From an uncultured SAR86 cluster bacterium (GTDB taxonomy: Bacteria > Pseudomonadota > Gammaproteobacteria > Magnimaribacterales > AG-339-G14): 64,000 nucleotides of DNA. The notes below the pieces were generated by a model. The model had not been told where the DNA came from. It was given only the letters and a program-made list of their open reading frames with translations, and made no database searches. Position numbers and translations under genes: made by a program. The stretch lies in NCBI GenBank assembly GCA_902625415.1, contig CACOBG010000001.1, positions 1 through 64,000 of the forward strand, in the 5' to 3' direction. Every line of letters starts with the position of its first letter. Position 1 is the first letter of the stretch. Positions 28,808-36,792 of this stretch are shown here, one piece after another.

Positions 28808-31487
28808 TTATTGCTGCTGCTGCAGTAGCAAAGTTTGCGAGAATTGGCGTAAAAATTCTAAAAATTGAGATCGCATTAAATGGAGTAGAATCTCTTGGAA
28901 CTATGATAGTGGAGCCTGGTTCTATTTTACTTCTGCCAATTCTCCATGAATCTAAATTTCTAACGGCTTGACCATTTGGAAGAATTACGAAAATTCCTCT
29001 TTTATCGGCAGAGTCTGCCAAGCCCCCAGCTAGTTTTATGTAATCATTCACCCTAAGGTTCTTTGAATAAACAAAACTTGTTGGAGCTAAAACTTCTCCA
29101 GTTACAGTAATAGTAGACTTCTCTGAAGGGATATAAATCCTATCGCCAGAATTTAAAACAATATCTACTTCGGGATTTTTTTTCAATTTTTCTAAAGACA
29201 TCTCAGTAACGATTCGACCAACAGGCGAGATATCTTTTAATCTGGTAATTAAGTTGGAAATTACTGAAAGAGCAAGCTGAGGGTTTCCTGTATTTGTGAT
29301 TGCTCCACTCGTTAAAGAAGTAGCTATGCCCTCCTCCAATTGATCAGCTGCTCTATTGAAAGCCTCCTTTTCTCTTTTAGCCACGGAAGATCTTGTAAAT
29401 ACTCCTCCATATGGATAAGCATTTTTTTCATATCCTCCAGCTCTTTCTAAAAGAGAACTTAGCTTTTCACCTTTAGAGATGGAATAAGTTCCTGGATTTT
29501 TAATAAAACCACTCACAGATACTGAGAAAGTTTCTTGTTTATCTGGATCTTGTTGCAAAACAATTGATTTTGGAAATGAGGAAGAAAAAATCATATTTTC
29601 TGATTCATCAAAATTTATGTTTTGAATATCTTTCTCAGAATAAAAAATTTCATAATTTCCAGATTTTCCTAAATTGGTTGCTCCTCCAGCAAAGGATGTT
29701 AGATTTTTTAAACTTATATTATTGGTTATTGGATAAAATCCGGGTTTCCTAATTTCCCCACTTACAAGAGAAGCATTTTCTAAAGCAACGATAAGTAAAT
29801 CTGGGTTGTCTTCAAATATTTTTGGACAGCCTTCATTTAAGCCCAAACGATCAGAAATATTAGTCTCTGAAGTTGAAAATTTTAAGCTTTTAAGATTTGA
29901 AACGAGCGTGGAAGCGTTAAACTTTGCCACATACTTCAAAGACTTACATGGATATCTATCGTCAGGTATAAATTTAGTTAAATTTTTACTCTTTAAGTTA
30001 AATTCCTCTCTTTTTTCTTCCTCAGTCTTTGTTGGTTGTCTTTGAAAAGGATCATTTTGATCGGGTGTAGTCACAGCAGCAGCATTGTTTTGTTCAGCCA
30101 GAGTTTTTTTTCTTTCCTCCTCATAAAAAAGATCAATTTTATTTTTATCTTCTTCTGATAAAAGTCCTAATGCATCTGCTAAAAGAGCCGAATTTATAAA
30201 ATCTATATCATATTGAGAAAATACGTAAATGAAGTCATTCGGCTTAAGATTAAACTCTTCTCTAGTTTTTAAATTTAGATCAGTAGGGAGAAATTCTCTC
30301 GAGCCATTGTCGTCTCGCCTAGAAATCACGCTAAACGGTAGATAGGTTTTGTCAGTTAAATCATTTTCATCGATGAAGTCGGAAATTTTTGAATTTTCGA
30401 TATAAGAATACACTCCTTTATTACTTAAAAAACCCTCTATCCGAATATTATTTGAAAGCTTCCCAGATAAATCATGGATGAAAATTTCATCAGAATCTTT
30501 TAATTTCATGGAATTAATATCTTTCAAGGAGTAATCAAAAAATTCTCTTTCTCCTTGATTACTTAACCTGCTTAAAGTGATTTTGTTTTTATCAGCCTTA
30601 CTTGATAGACCAGACGCAAAATTCAAAACATCCTGAAATGTTTCACCTTCTTTAATTTCATAAATTGCTGGTCTATTAACATTACCCCAAATTTTTACCC
30701 TGCTGCCCACAGGATTTACAAGCAATGCATCTCCAGATTGAATTCTTAAGTCATTTGAAGTGTTGGCATTAATTAGTAAGTCATACATATCTAGTGAGCC
30801 TATTTCTTTATTTGCTCTTTTTAGAGAAATGTTTCTTAAGGAGCCATTTTCAGTAGGTCCTCTGGTATTAAAAAGAATGCTCGAAATTGAAGATAGTGGT
30901 GAAAAATTATAGGAACCAGGTCTTTTTGAATTTCCCAGAACAAAGACTTGTATTGTTCTAAGCCTGCTCAAAGAAATTTCGACTTCTGTTCCAATCAAGG
31001 AAGCTTGGGTAATATTTTTTAATCTCTCTGAGGCCTCATCAAAGGTCAAGCCGCTAAAAGATATTGTTCCTAGTTCTCTTAAAAAAACATTACCTTCGCG
31101 ATTAACAGAAACTTTTTTTATGGCCTGAATACTTCCGGAAAAACTTATAGTCAATTCATCTCCGGGTCCTAAAACATATTCTCTAGGAGCTGCGATGATG
31201 CCGCTAGAGTCAAAGGAAGTTTCTATATCAAAAAGATCGTATCCAAAAAAAGCAGGGATTACGTTGTCAAATTCATCATACTCAACAGGTTTCTCTTCCA
31301 TTTCCATGAAAGATTCTCTCCTAAGCTGGTTTAACTCATCATAATCTGAGTCGTTTTCAACATCTGTTTTGATTCTAGATTCTACGGAAGACCTGACGGA
31401 GTCAGGTAAAAATCTAAGATATTCCTCATAATCACTTACTTGGGCATAAGAATTCGTGATAAAAAAGAGTAAGAAAATCTTTTTCAT
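28791..31487 (-). CDS. SLBB-domain polysaccharide export protein
   Basis: The roughly 898-aa product resembles Wza/KpsD-type proteins that form the outer-membrane or periplasmic part of polysaccharide export. I start it at 31487, where MKKIFLLFFITNSYAQ forms a cleavable signal peptide. The frame is open 20 codons further back, but only 1 nt then separates it from nadK at this start. After an acidic region comes the export domain (EYVLGPGDELTISFSG near residue 105) and then several SLBB repeats (for example VSGFIKNPGTYSI, VTGEVLAPTSFVY). There is no lipobox, unlike Wza. It stands alone, with no glycosyltransferase, Wzc or Wzx gene nearby. The exported polymer is unknown. Confidence 0.88.
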   Translation of the reverse strand: MKKIFLLFFITNSYAQVSDYEEYLRFLPDSVRSSVESRIKTDVENDSDYDELNQLRRESFMEMEEKPVEYDEFDNVIPAFFGYDLFDIETSFDSSGIIAAPREYVLGPGDELTISFSGSIQAIKKVSVNREGNVFLRELGTISFSGLTFDEASERLKNITQASLIGTEVEISLSRLRTIQVFVLGNSKRPGSYNFSPLSSISSILFNTRGPTENGSLRNISLKRANKEIGSLDMYDLLINANTSNDLRIQSGDALLVNPVGSRVKIWGNVNRPAIYEIKEGETFQDVLNFASGLSSKADKNKITLSRLSNQGEREFFDYSLKDINSMKLKDSDEIFIHDLSGKLSNNIRIEGFLSNKGVYSYIENSKISDFIDENDLTDKTYLPFSVISRRDDNGSREFLPTDLNLKTREEFNLKPNDFIYVFSQYDIDFINSALLADALGLLSEEDKNKIDLFYEEERKKTLAEQNNAAAVTTPDQNDPFQRQPTKTEEEKREEFNLKSKNLTKFIPDDRYPCKSLKYVAKFNASTLVSNLKSLKFSTSETNISDRLGLNEGCPKIFEDNPDLLIVALENASLVSGEIRKPGFYPITNNISLKNLTSFAGGATNLGKSGNYEIFYSEKDIQNINFDESENMIFSSSFPKSIVLQQDPDKQETFSVSVSGFIKNPGTYSISKGEKLSSLLERAGGYEKNAYPYGGVFTRSSVAKREKEAFNRAADQLEEGIATSLTSGAITNTGNPQLALSVISNLITRLKDISPVGRIVTEMSLEKLKKNPEVDIVLNSGDRIYIPSEKSTITVTGEVLAPTSFVYSKNLRVNDYIKLAGGLADSADKRGIFVILPNGQAVRNLDSWRIGRSKIEPGSTIIVPRDSTPFNAISIFRIFTPILANFATAAAAISALNN

Positions 31488-31488
31488 A

Positions 31489-32322
31489 TTATTTAACAAT
31501 TGGAAGACCCCAATAAAGTTTTGATCTACACGCTTCAAAGTAATCATAATCAGTAGGATGAATTAAACGATATCTTGTTGTACTGTTTTTTATCTTTAAA
31601 GAATCTCCAGAATTTAAATCAAACTCATTATGCCCATCAAGAATGACTTTTGCTTTTTCATCATGTTCATATTTAAGCTCCAATTCATCTTCGGCTGGAA
31701 CAATTAATGGCCTAGTGGATGAACTATGTGAAAACATCGGCATGATAGCAAAAACATCTAATGTGGGATACAAAACTGGTCCGCCGCCTGAATACATATA
31801 AGCTGTTGATCCAGTCGCGGATGAAACAATTAATCCGTCTGATTTATGATTAGCGATTAATTTATTATTTTTAAAAAGAGAAAAGCTTGTCATTTTTGCT
31901 AATTCTCCTGAATGGAGAACAACTTCATTTACCATTAGAAAAGAATTATTTCTATCAGAAACTTCTAAAAGATTTCTTGATTCTTCTTGGTAATCACCTT
32001 TTAAGATTTTAGGTAATTCAAGTTCTAAAGAGCCTAATTGCAAATCTGTTAAGAAGCCGAGTTTGCCAATATTCACTCCCAAAAATGGAGTATTTAAATG
32101 ACAGAGATCCCTTATTGCCCCTATCATTGTTCCGTCTCCACCAATTACCAAAATAAGATCTTCGGAAGCGTCTAATTTTTTCAATTCTTTTTGAGACTTA
32201 TTTGCCACAATGTGTTTGATGACAACATTATTTTCTTCCAAAGTTTTTTCACACCTCATTAAGGTTTCTTTGTAGTCTCTAGATGAGGAATGAATGATAT
32301 TTATTGACGAAATTTTATCCAT
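31489..32322 (-). CDS. nadK: NAD kinase
   Basis: NadK phosphorylates NAD to NADP with ATP or polyphosphate. The 277-aa product has the GGDGTMIGA motif near residue 62, LGVNIGKLGFL, a NEVVLHSG segment, and the glycine-rich SATGSTAYMYSGGGPVL. It is slightly shorter than E. coli NadK (292 aa). It overlaps the YhhQ-type transporter gene by 8 nt and lies 1 nt before the SLBB gene. Confidence 0.96.
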   Translation of the reverse strand: MDKISSINIIHSSSRDYKETLMRCEKTLEENNVVIKHIVANKSQKELKKLDASEDLILVIGGDGTMIGAIRDLCHLNTPFLGVNIGKLGFLTDLQLGSLELELPKILKGDYQEESRNLLEVSDRNNSFLMVNEVVLHSGELAKMTSFSLFKNNKLIANHKSDGLIVSSATGSTAYMYSGGGPVLYPTLDVFAIMPMFSHSSSTRPLIVPAEDELELKYEHDEKAKVILDGHNEFDLNSGDSLKIKNSTTRYRLIHPTDYDYFEACRSKLYWGLPIVK

Positions 32323-33055
32323 TTGTCGTTTGTAAATCCTTTGGATTAAAGTTTCTCACGAAATAAATAAATATTGTATCTACTATTGCTATAAAAAACT
32401 TAAAAACGTACTTGGTTAAAGCAATTCCTAAGGCTACTTTAAATGACATTTGTCCTGCTAAAACCCATACGAAAGTATAAATAAAAGTATCAAGAGCTTG
32501 GGAACTCAAAGTTGAAACGTTATTTCTTAGCCAAAGATACTTATCTCCAGTTATGGTTTTAATTTTATGAAAAACCCAAACGTCAAAAGTCTGACTTACT
32601 AGGTAAGCGGTTATAGACCCTATTACGAATATAGGCGAGTAAAGAGCTAAAGTTGATATTGCTTGATGGACTTCATTGGCCGAAGAAGCTATTCCTGATG
32701 GTAAATAATAAGTACTCAGAACCAGAGTAAACATTACTATTACGTTTGCTACTGCCCCGATTATTACAGCTCTATTTGCTTCTGCTCTACCATATTTTTC
32801 ATTCAATAAATCTGTAGCGAAGTAAATTCCCGAGTACATTATCGCTCCCATGCTAACTACAAATGTATTTCCAAAAATAGTTAGCTCACTTACTTTGCCG
32901 CCCTGTAAGTTTGCAAGAATAATTCCTAAAATAACGGCTGTATAGAGTCCATTTTTTCCAAAAAAGTAAAATAATATTATTGCCAAGGTAAGATCATAAA
33001 ACACCGTAAATATCCATAATAATTCTGGGTTTTGGCTAAAAAATTCTAAGTTCAT
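32315..33055 (-). CDS. Queuosine precursor transporter (YhhQ/VUT family)
   Basis: The 246-aa product is a polytopic inner-membrane protein with about six or seven helices. It carries the family segments YFATDLLNEKYGRAEANRAV and FDVWVFHKIKTITGDKYLWLRNN, followed by STLSSQALDTF. YhhQ of E. coli imports preQ0 and preQ1 for queuosine synthesis. No queuosine gene is nearby, so the substrate rests on family alone. It is the first gene of the transporter-nadK-SLBB-pyrD-topA run and is divergent from the acyl-CoA dehydrogenases. Confidence 0.88.
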   Translation of the reverse strand: MNLEFFSQNPELLWIFTVFYDLTLAIILFYFFGKNGLYTAVILGIILANLQGGKVSELTIFGNTFVVSMGAIMYSGIYFATDLLNEKYGRAEANRAVIIGAVANVIVMFTLVLSTYYLPSGIASSANEVHQAISTLALYSPIFVIGSITAYLVSQTFDVWVFHKIKTITGDKYLWLRNNVSTLSSQALDTFIYTFVWVLAGQMSFKVALGIALTKYVFKFFIAIVDTIFIYFVRNFNPKDLQTTNG

Positions 33056-33138
33056 GGCTGATTAATTATCAAAAATTGCTACAATTAGACACGTTTGGAA
33101 ACAAAAAATCACTTAAAAACTTAATATTAAAAAAAATT

Positions 33139-34356
33139 ATGGAAAATTTAGATCAATTTAGAAAAGAAACAAAAGAATGGCTTGAAGAGAATTGTCCGCC
33201 TGAAATGAGAAAACCAATGGGTCCCGGAGATGTAGTATGGGGTGGAAGAAACTGTAAATTCCCCCATCCTGATGCGAAATTGTGGTTAGAGAGAATGGGC
33301 GAAAAAGGCTGGACCTGCCCTACATGGCCAAAAGAATATGGTGGCGGTGGTTTGAGCTTTGACGAAAATAAAATTCTGCAGGAAGAATTGATGACTATCA
33401 GAGCTAGGCCAGCTTTATCCAGTTTTGGTATCTGGATGCTTGGGCCGGCATTACTTGAATTTGCCTCAGAAGAACAAAAAAAGAAATATATTCCTGAAAT
33501 TGTTAAAGGTGAAATTAGATGGTGCCAAGGTTATAGTGAACCTGGATCTGGATCAGATCTTGCAAGCCTTAAAACCAAGGCCGAAGATAATGGAGACCAC
33601 TTTGTAGTAAATGGCCAAAAGGTTTGGACTTCTTATGCTGATGACTGTGACATGATCTTTACTTTAGTCAGAACAGGTCCGCAAGAACCTAAACATGATG
33701 GTATAAGTTTTTTACTTATCGATATGGATCAACCTGGAGTAACTACTAAGCCAATTAAACTTATCTCAGGAAAGTCTCCCTTTTGTGAAACTTTTTTTGA
33801 TAATGCGATTGTTCCAAAAGAAAATTTGGTTAGCGAATTAAATAAAGGTTGGGATGTTGCAAAAAGACTTCTTCAACATGAAAGAAACATGATTGCTGGA
33901 ATGGGTCTAGGAGGTGCAGGTTCTGCCAAAAAGAAAAAAGATCAAACAATTTCATCTGGAATGGCAACCATGGCGAAGACATATGTTGGAGAAGAAGAAG
34001 GAAAATTAGCAAATCCTGGTTTAAGACAAAAAATTGCATCTTTTGACATTAACTCGCATGCATTTTCTCTTACCATGAGAAGAGCAAGCGAAGAAAGTAA
34101 ATCTTCTAATTCTGGGCCAAGTCCAGCTTCGTCAATGTTCAAGTATTATGGTAGTGAGAGCAATAAACTCAGATATGAGTTAATGCTTGAGGCAATGGGT
34201 ACTAAAGCTCTTGGTTGGGAAGGAGATGGCTTTGGTCCTGCAGAACTTGCAATTACCAGAGAGTGGCTAAGAACCAAGGCTAATTCAATTGAAGGCGGAA
34301 CTTCAGAAGTCCAGCTCAATATTATTGCGAAGCGAGTCTTGGATCTTCCTCAATAA
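33139..34356 (+). CDS. Acyl-CoA dehydrogenase family protein
   Basis: The roughly 405-aa flavoprotein introduces a trans-2 double bond into an acyl-CoA. It has the FAD-binding WCQGYSEPGSGSDLASLKTKAE near residue 130 and VWTSYADDCD. The C-terminal EGGTSEVQLNIIAKRVL matches the family end. I start at the ATG at 33139 (MENLDQFRKE); 21 extra open codons lie upstream but look like the spacer. It pairs with the next acyl-CoA dehydrogenase 24 nt downstream, probably as a heteromeric enzyme of the type known from steroid side-chain or branched-acyl degradation. The substrate is not readable. Confidence 0.92.
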   Translation: MENLDQFRKETKEWLEENCPPEMRKPMGPGDVVWGGRNCKFPHPDAKLWLERMGEKGWTCPTWPKEYGGGGLSFDENKILQEELMTIRARPALSSFGIWMLGPALLEFASEEQKKKYIPEIVKGEIRWCQGYSEPGSGSDLASLKTKAEDNGDHFVVNGQKVWTSYADDCDMIFTLVRTGPQEPKHDGISFLLIDMDQPGVTTKPIKLISGKSPFCETFFDNAIVPKENLVSELNKGWDVAKRLLQHERNMIAGMGLGGAGSAKKKKDQTISSGMATMAKTYVGEEEGKLANPGLRQKIASFDINSHAFSLTMRRASEESKSSNSGPSPASSMFKYYGSESNKLRYELMLEAMGTKALGWEGDGFGPAELAITREWLRTKANSIEGGTSEVQLNIIAKRVLDLPQ

Positions 34357-34380
34357 TAAATATTTCTTTGGGAGAAAAAA

Positions 34381-35517
34381 ATGTCATTAGTTCTAAATGA
34401 GGAGCAAGTCTTTCTAAAAGATAGTGCTAAAAAATTCGCATCAGAAAAGACACCTACTACTCACTTTCGTGAAGTTAGGGATAGTGAAATCGATAACTGC
34501 TATGACGATAAAATTTGGCAGGAAATGGTGTCACTAGGTTGGACTGGTATTTTAGTCCCTGAAGAATTTGGTGGTTCAAATTTTGGAGTAGCTGGAATAT
34601 CTTCTATTTTAGAAGAACTTGGTAGAACTCTCACTCCCTCGCCTTTATTTTCTACGGCCGTGGTAGGTGTAAGTCTTATAAAGCATGCATCCAATGATGT
34701 AAAAAAAGACGTCCTTACAAAGGTTGTTCAAGATGGTCTGAGAATTTGCTTTGCCATCGAAGAAAGTAACCATCATGATCCGGTAAAAATTTCTTGTGAA
34801 GCGAAAAAAGACGGAAGTAACTTCATCATTTCAGGTGAAAAGTCCTTTGTAATTGATGGCGGTTTCGCAGACAAAGTCATTGTTGCCTGTAGGACATCTG
34901 GAGAAGAAGGCGCTAAGGATGGGCTGTCTCTTTTTGTTTTGGATTCTGATTCCAAGGGTTTAACCATTGCGCCTACTAAGATGGTAGATTCTAGAAACGC
35001 GGCAAATATGAAATTTGAAAATGTAAAAGTATCTTCAGACATGTTAATTGGCAAAGAAGATGATGCTTATGAAATTATTGAATCAGTGCTGGATATTTCT
35101 AGAGCTGCAATTTCTGCTGAAATGTTAGGTAGCGCTCTTCAAGCTTATGAAATTACTCTTGATTATTTAAAGGAAAGAGAACAATTCGGTTCAAAAATAG
35201 GTTCTTTTCAGGCCCTCCAGCATAGAGCTGCAATTATGTTTTCTGAATTAGAACTATGTAAATCATGTGTTATTGAATCTATTACTTCCTTTGATGAGGG
35301 AGGAAATGATTCTGAAAGATTAGCAAGTCTATCGAAAGCTAAAGTTGGAGAAGTATTTCATTTAATCTCTAATGAATCGGTTCAAATGCATGGTGGAATA
35401 GGTGTTACAGACGAGTATGATATTGGACTTTACCTAAAACGAGCTAGAGTAGCTGAACAAATTTTTGGAGATTCTAATTTTCATAAAAATAGATATGCTG
35501 AATTAACAGGCTATTAA
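34381..35517 (+). CDS. Acyl-CoA dehydrogenase family protein, partner subunit
   Basis: The 378-aa product has the acyl-CoA dehydrogenase fold (GWTGILVPEEFGGSNFG, IEESNHHDPVKI in place of the usual FAD motif, REQFGSKIGSFQALQHRAA, and QMHGGIGVTDEYDIGLYLKR). The motif that normally reads TEP..GSD is degenerate here, as expected for a non-catalytic or differently binding partner of a heteromeric enzyme. It is preceded by a strong ribosome site GGGAG at 34370-34374 within CTTTGGGAGAA. Together with the gene before it, it forms a two-gene lipid or sterol catabolic unit. Confidence 0.9.
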   Translation: MSLVLNEEQVFLKDSAKKFASEKTPTTHFREVRDSEIDNCYDDKIWQEMVSLGWTGILVPEEFGGSNFGVAGISSILEELGRTLTPSPLFSTAVVGVSLIKHASNDVKKDVLTKVVQDGLRICFAIEESNHHDPVKISCEAKKDGSNFIISGEKSFVIDGGFADKVIVACRTSGEEGAKDGLSLFVLDSDSKGLTIAPTKMVDSRNAANMKFENVKVSSDMLIGKEDDAYEIIESVLDISRAAISAEMLGSALQAYEITLDYLKEREQFGSKIGSFQALQHRAAIMFSELELCKSCVIESITSFDEGGNDSERLASLSKAKVGEVFHLISNESVQMHGGIGVTDEYDIGLYLKRARVAEQIFGDSNFHKNRYAELTGY

Positions 35518-35526
35518 AGTTTAGTC

Positions 35527-35910
35527 GTGCATGAAAATAAAACAGAAAAACTTCTCAAAATTATTTCTGAATTAAGAGATCCCATTTCTGGATGCGAGTG
35601 GACTAAATCTCAAACTTCAAAAACCCTCCTCCCTTTTATAATCGAAGAAGCAACAGAGGTTCATGATGCTTTTGAAAAAGGAGATATCGGAAACCTCAAA
35701 GAAGAGTTAGGCGATCTTCTTTTGCAAATAGTTCTCCAAAGTAAAATAGCTGAAGAAAATAAACTATTTTCTTTTAATGAAGTAATTGATAACTTATGTG
35801 AAAAGCTAATTAGAAGACATCCATATGTTTTCCAGGATAAAAGACCTCATACAATAGAAGAACAAAAGGAAGCATATTTTAAGATTAAAGAATTTGAGAA
35901 GAACAAGTGA
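35527..35910 (+). CDS. mazG: MazG-type nucleotide pyrophosphohydrolase, single domain
   Basis: MazG hydrolyses (d)NTPs to monophosphates and can lower ppGpp. The 127-aa product keeps LRDPISGCEWTKSQT near residue 16, the metal-binding EExxE in IIEEATEVHDA and the second acidic pair in LKEELGDLL, and KLIRRHPYVF. E. coli MazG is 263 aa with two repeats; only the N-terminal-type domain is here. It starts at GTG (35527), 9 nt after the dehydrogenase, and overlaps the acyltransferase gene by 4 nt (GTGA). Confidence 0.9.
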   Translation: MHENKTEKLLKIISELRDPISGCEWTKSQTSKTLLPFIIEEATEVHDAFEKGDIGNLKEELGDLLLQIVLQSKIAEENKLFSFNEVIDNLCEKLIRRHPYVFQDKRPHTIEEQKEAYFKIKEFEKNK

Positions 35911-36788
35911 AGTTTATATTTGAAAATTTAATAGGGATAACATCCATCACCATTTTGGTATTAAACACAGTCATACTGTCATGTTTGTTGATACCCTTAG
36001 GAATAATTAAATTTTTCTTACCAATCACTTCACTAAAAGTGTTATTTACAAAATTTATCATAAAGGTAGGTGAATTATGGATTTTCACCAATAAAATTTG
36101 GGTAAAGGCTTTGCATAAGCCCAAATGGCAAATAATTGGTAAAGAAAATATCAAGTCTAACGGCTGGACAATAGCAACTTCAAATCATCAATCGTTTGCG
36201 GACATATTTCTTTTACAGGATATCACTAATAGAAAGATGCCTATGCTTAAGTTCTTTATGAAATATGTTCTGATTTACGTTCCAATTATAGGTCTCTCTT
36301 GGTGGGCTTTAGATATGCCGTTTTTGAAAAGGTATACAAAAAAACAACTAGAAAAAAATCCCAAGCTGGCTGGAAAGGATGTAAGAGAAATGAAAAGAGC
36401 TTTAAAACATTACGCTCTTTATCCTGTAACTGTTTTTAGTTTTGCTGAAGGAACAAGATTTACTCTAAAGAAACATCATAATCAAAATAGTCCTTTCAAA
36501 AATCTTTTGAGGCCCAAAGAAGGAGGCTTGGCTACAGCGTTAAGTCTAGTAACCAAGATTGATTCCCTTATTGATTTTACAATCAAGTTTGATTCAAAAA
36601 AAAGAAGTTTTTGGGACTATCTTTGCGGAAGAATGAATTCAGCTAAAATTATTATTAAGGAAATAAAAATCCCAGAAAAATTTTTAAATGAAAATTTATT
36701 AGACAATCATCCTTTGAGGTCAGAATTCAAGGAATGGATAAATTCATTATGGCTGGAAAAAGACCTTTTGCTCAGTTATAGAGACTAA
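35907..36788 (+). CDS. YihG-like lysophospholipid acyltransferase
   Basis: The 293-aa membrane protein has an N-terminal hydrophobic stretch (residues 5-50), then the PlsC motifs: NHQSFAD (NHx4D) near residue 92 and FAEGTRF near residue 180. WWALDMPFLKRY between them is typical of E. coli YihG-like enzymes. Such enzymes move acyl chains onto lysophospholipid at the inner membrane. It begins at GTG, overlapping mazG by 4 nt, and prc follows after 4 nt. The exact acyl acceptor is unknown. Confidence 0.9.
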   Translation: MKFIFENLIGITSITILVLNTVILSCLLIPLGIIKFFLPITSLKVLFTKFIIKVGELWIFTNKIWVKALHKPKWQIIGKENIKSNGWTIATSNHQSFADIFLLQDITNRKMPMLKFFMKYVLIYVPIIGLSWWALDMPFLKRYTKKQLEKNPKLAGKDVREMKRALKHYALYPVTVFSFAEGTRFTLKKHHNQNSPFKNLLRPKEGGLATALSLVTKIDSLIDFTIKFDSKKRSFWDYLCGRMNSAKIIIKEIKIPEKFLNENLLDNHPLRSEFKEWINSLWLEKDLLLSYRD

Positions 36789-36792
36789 ATCT

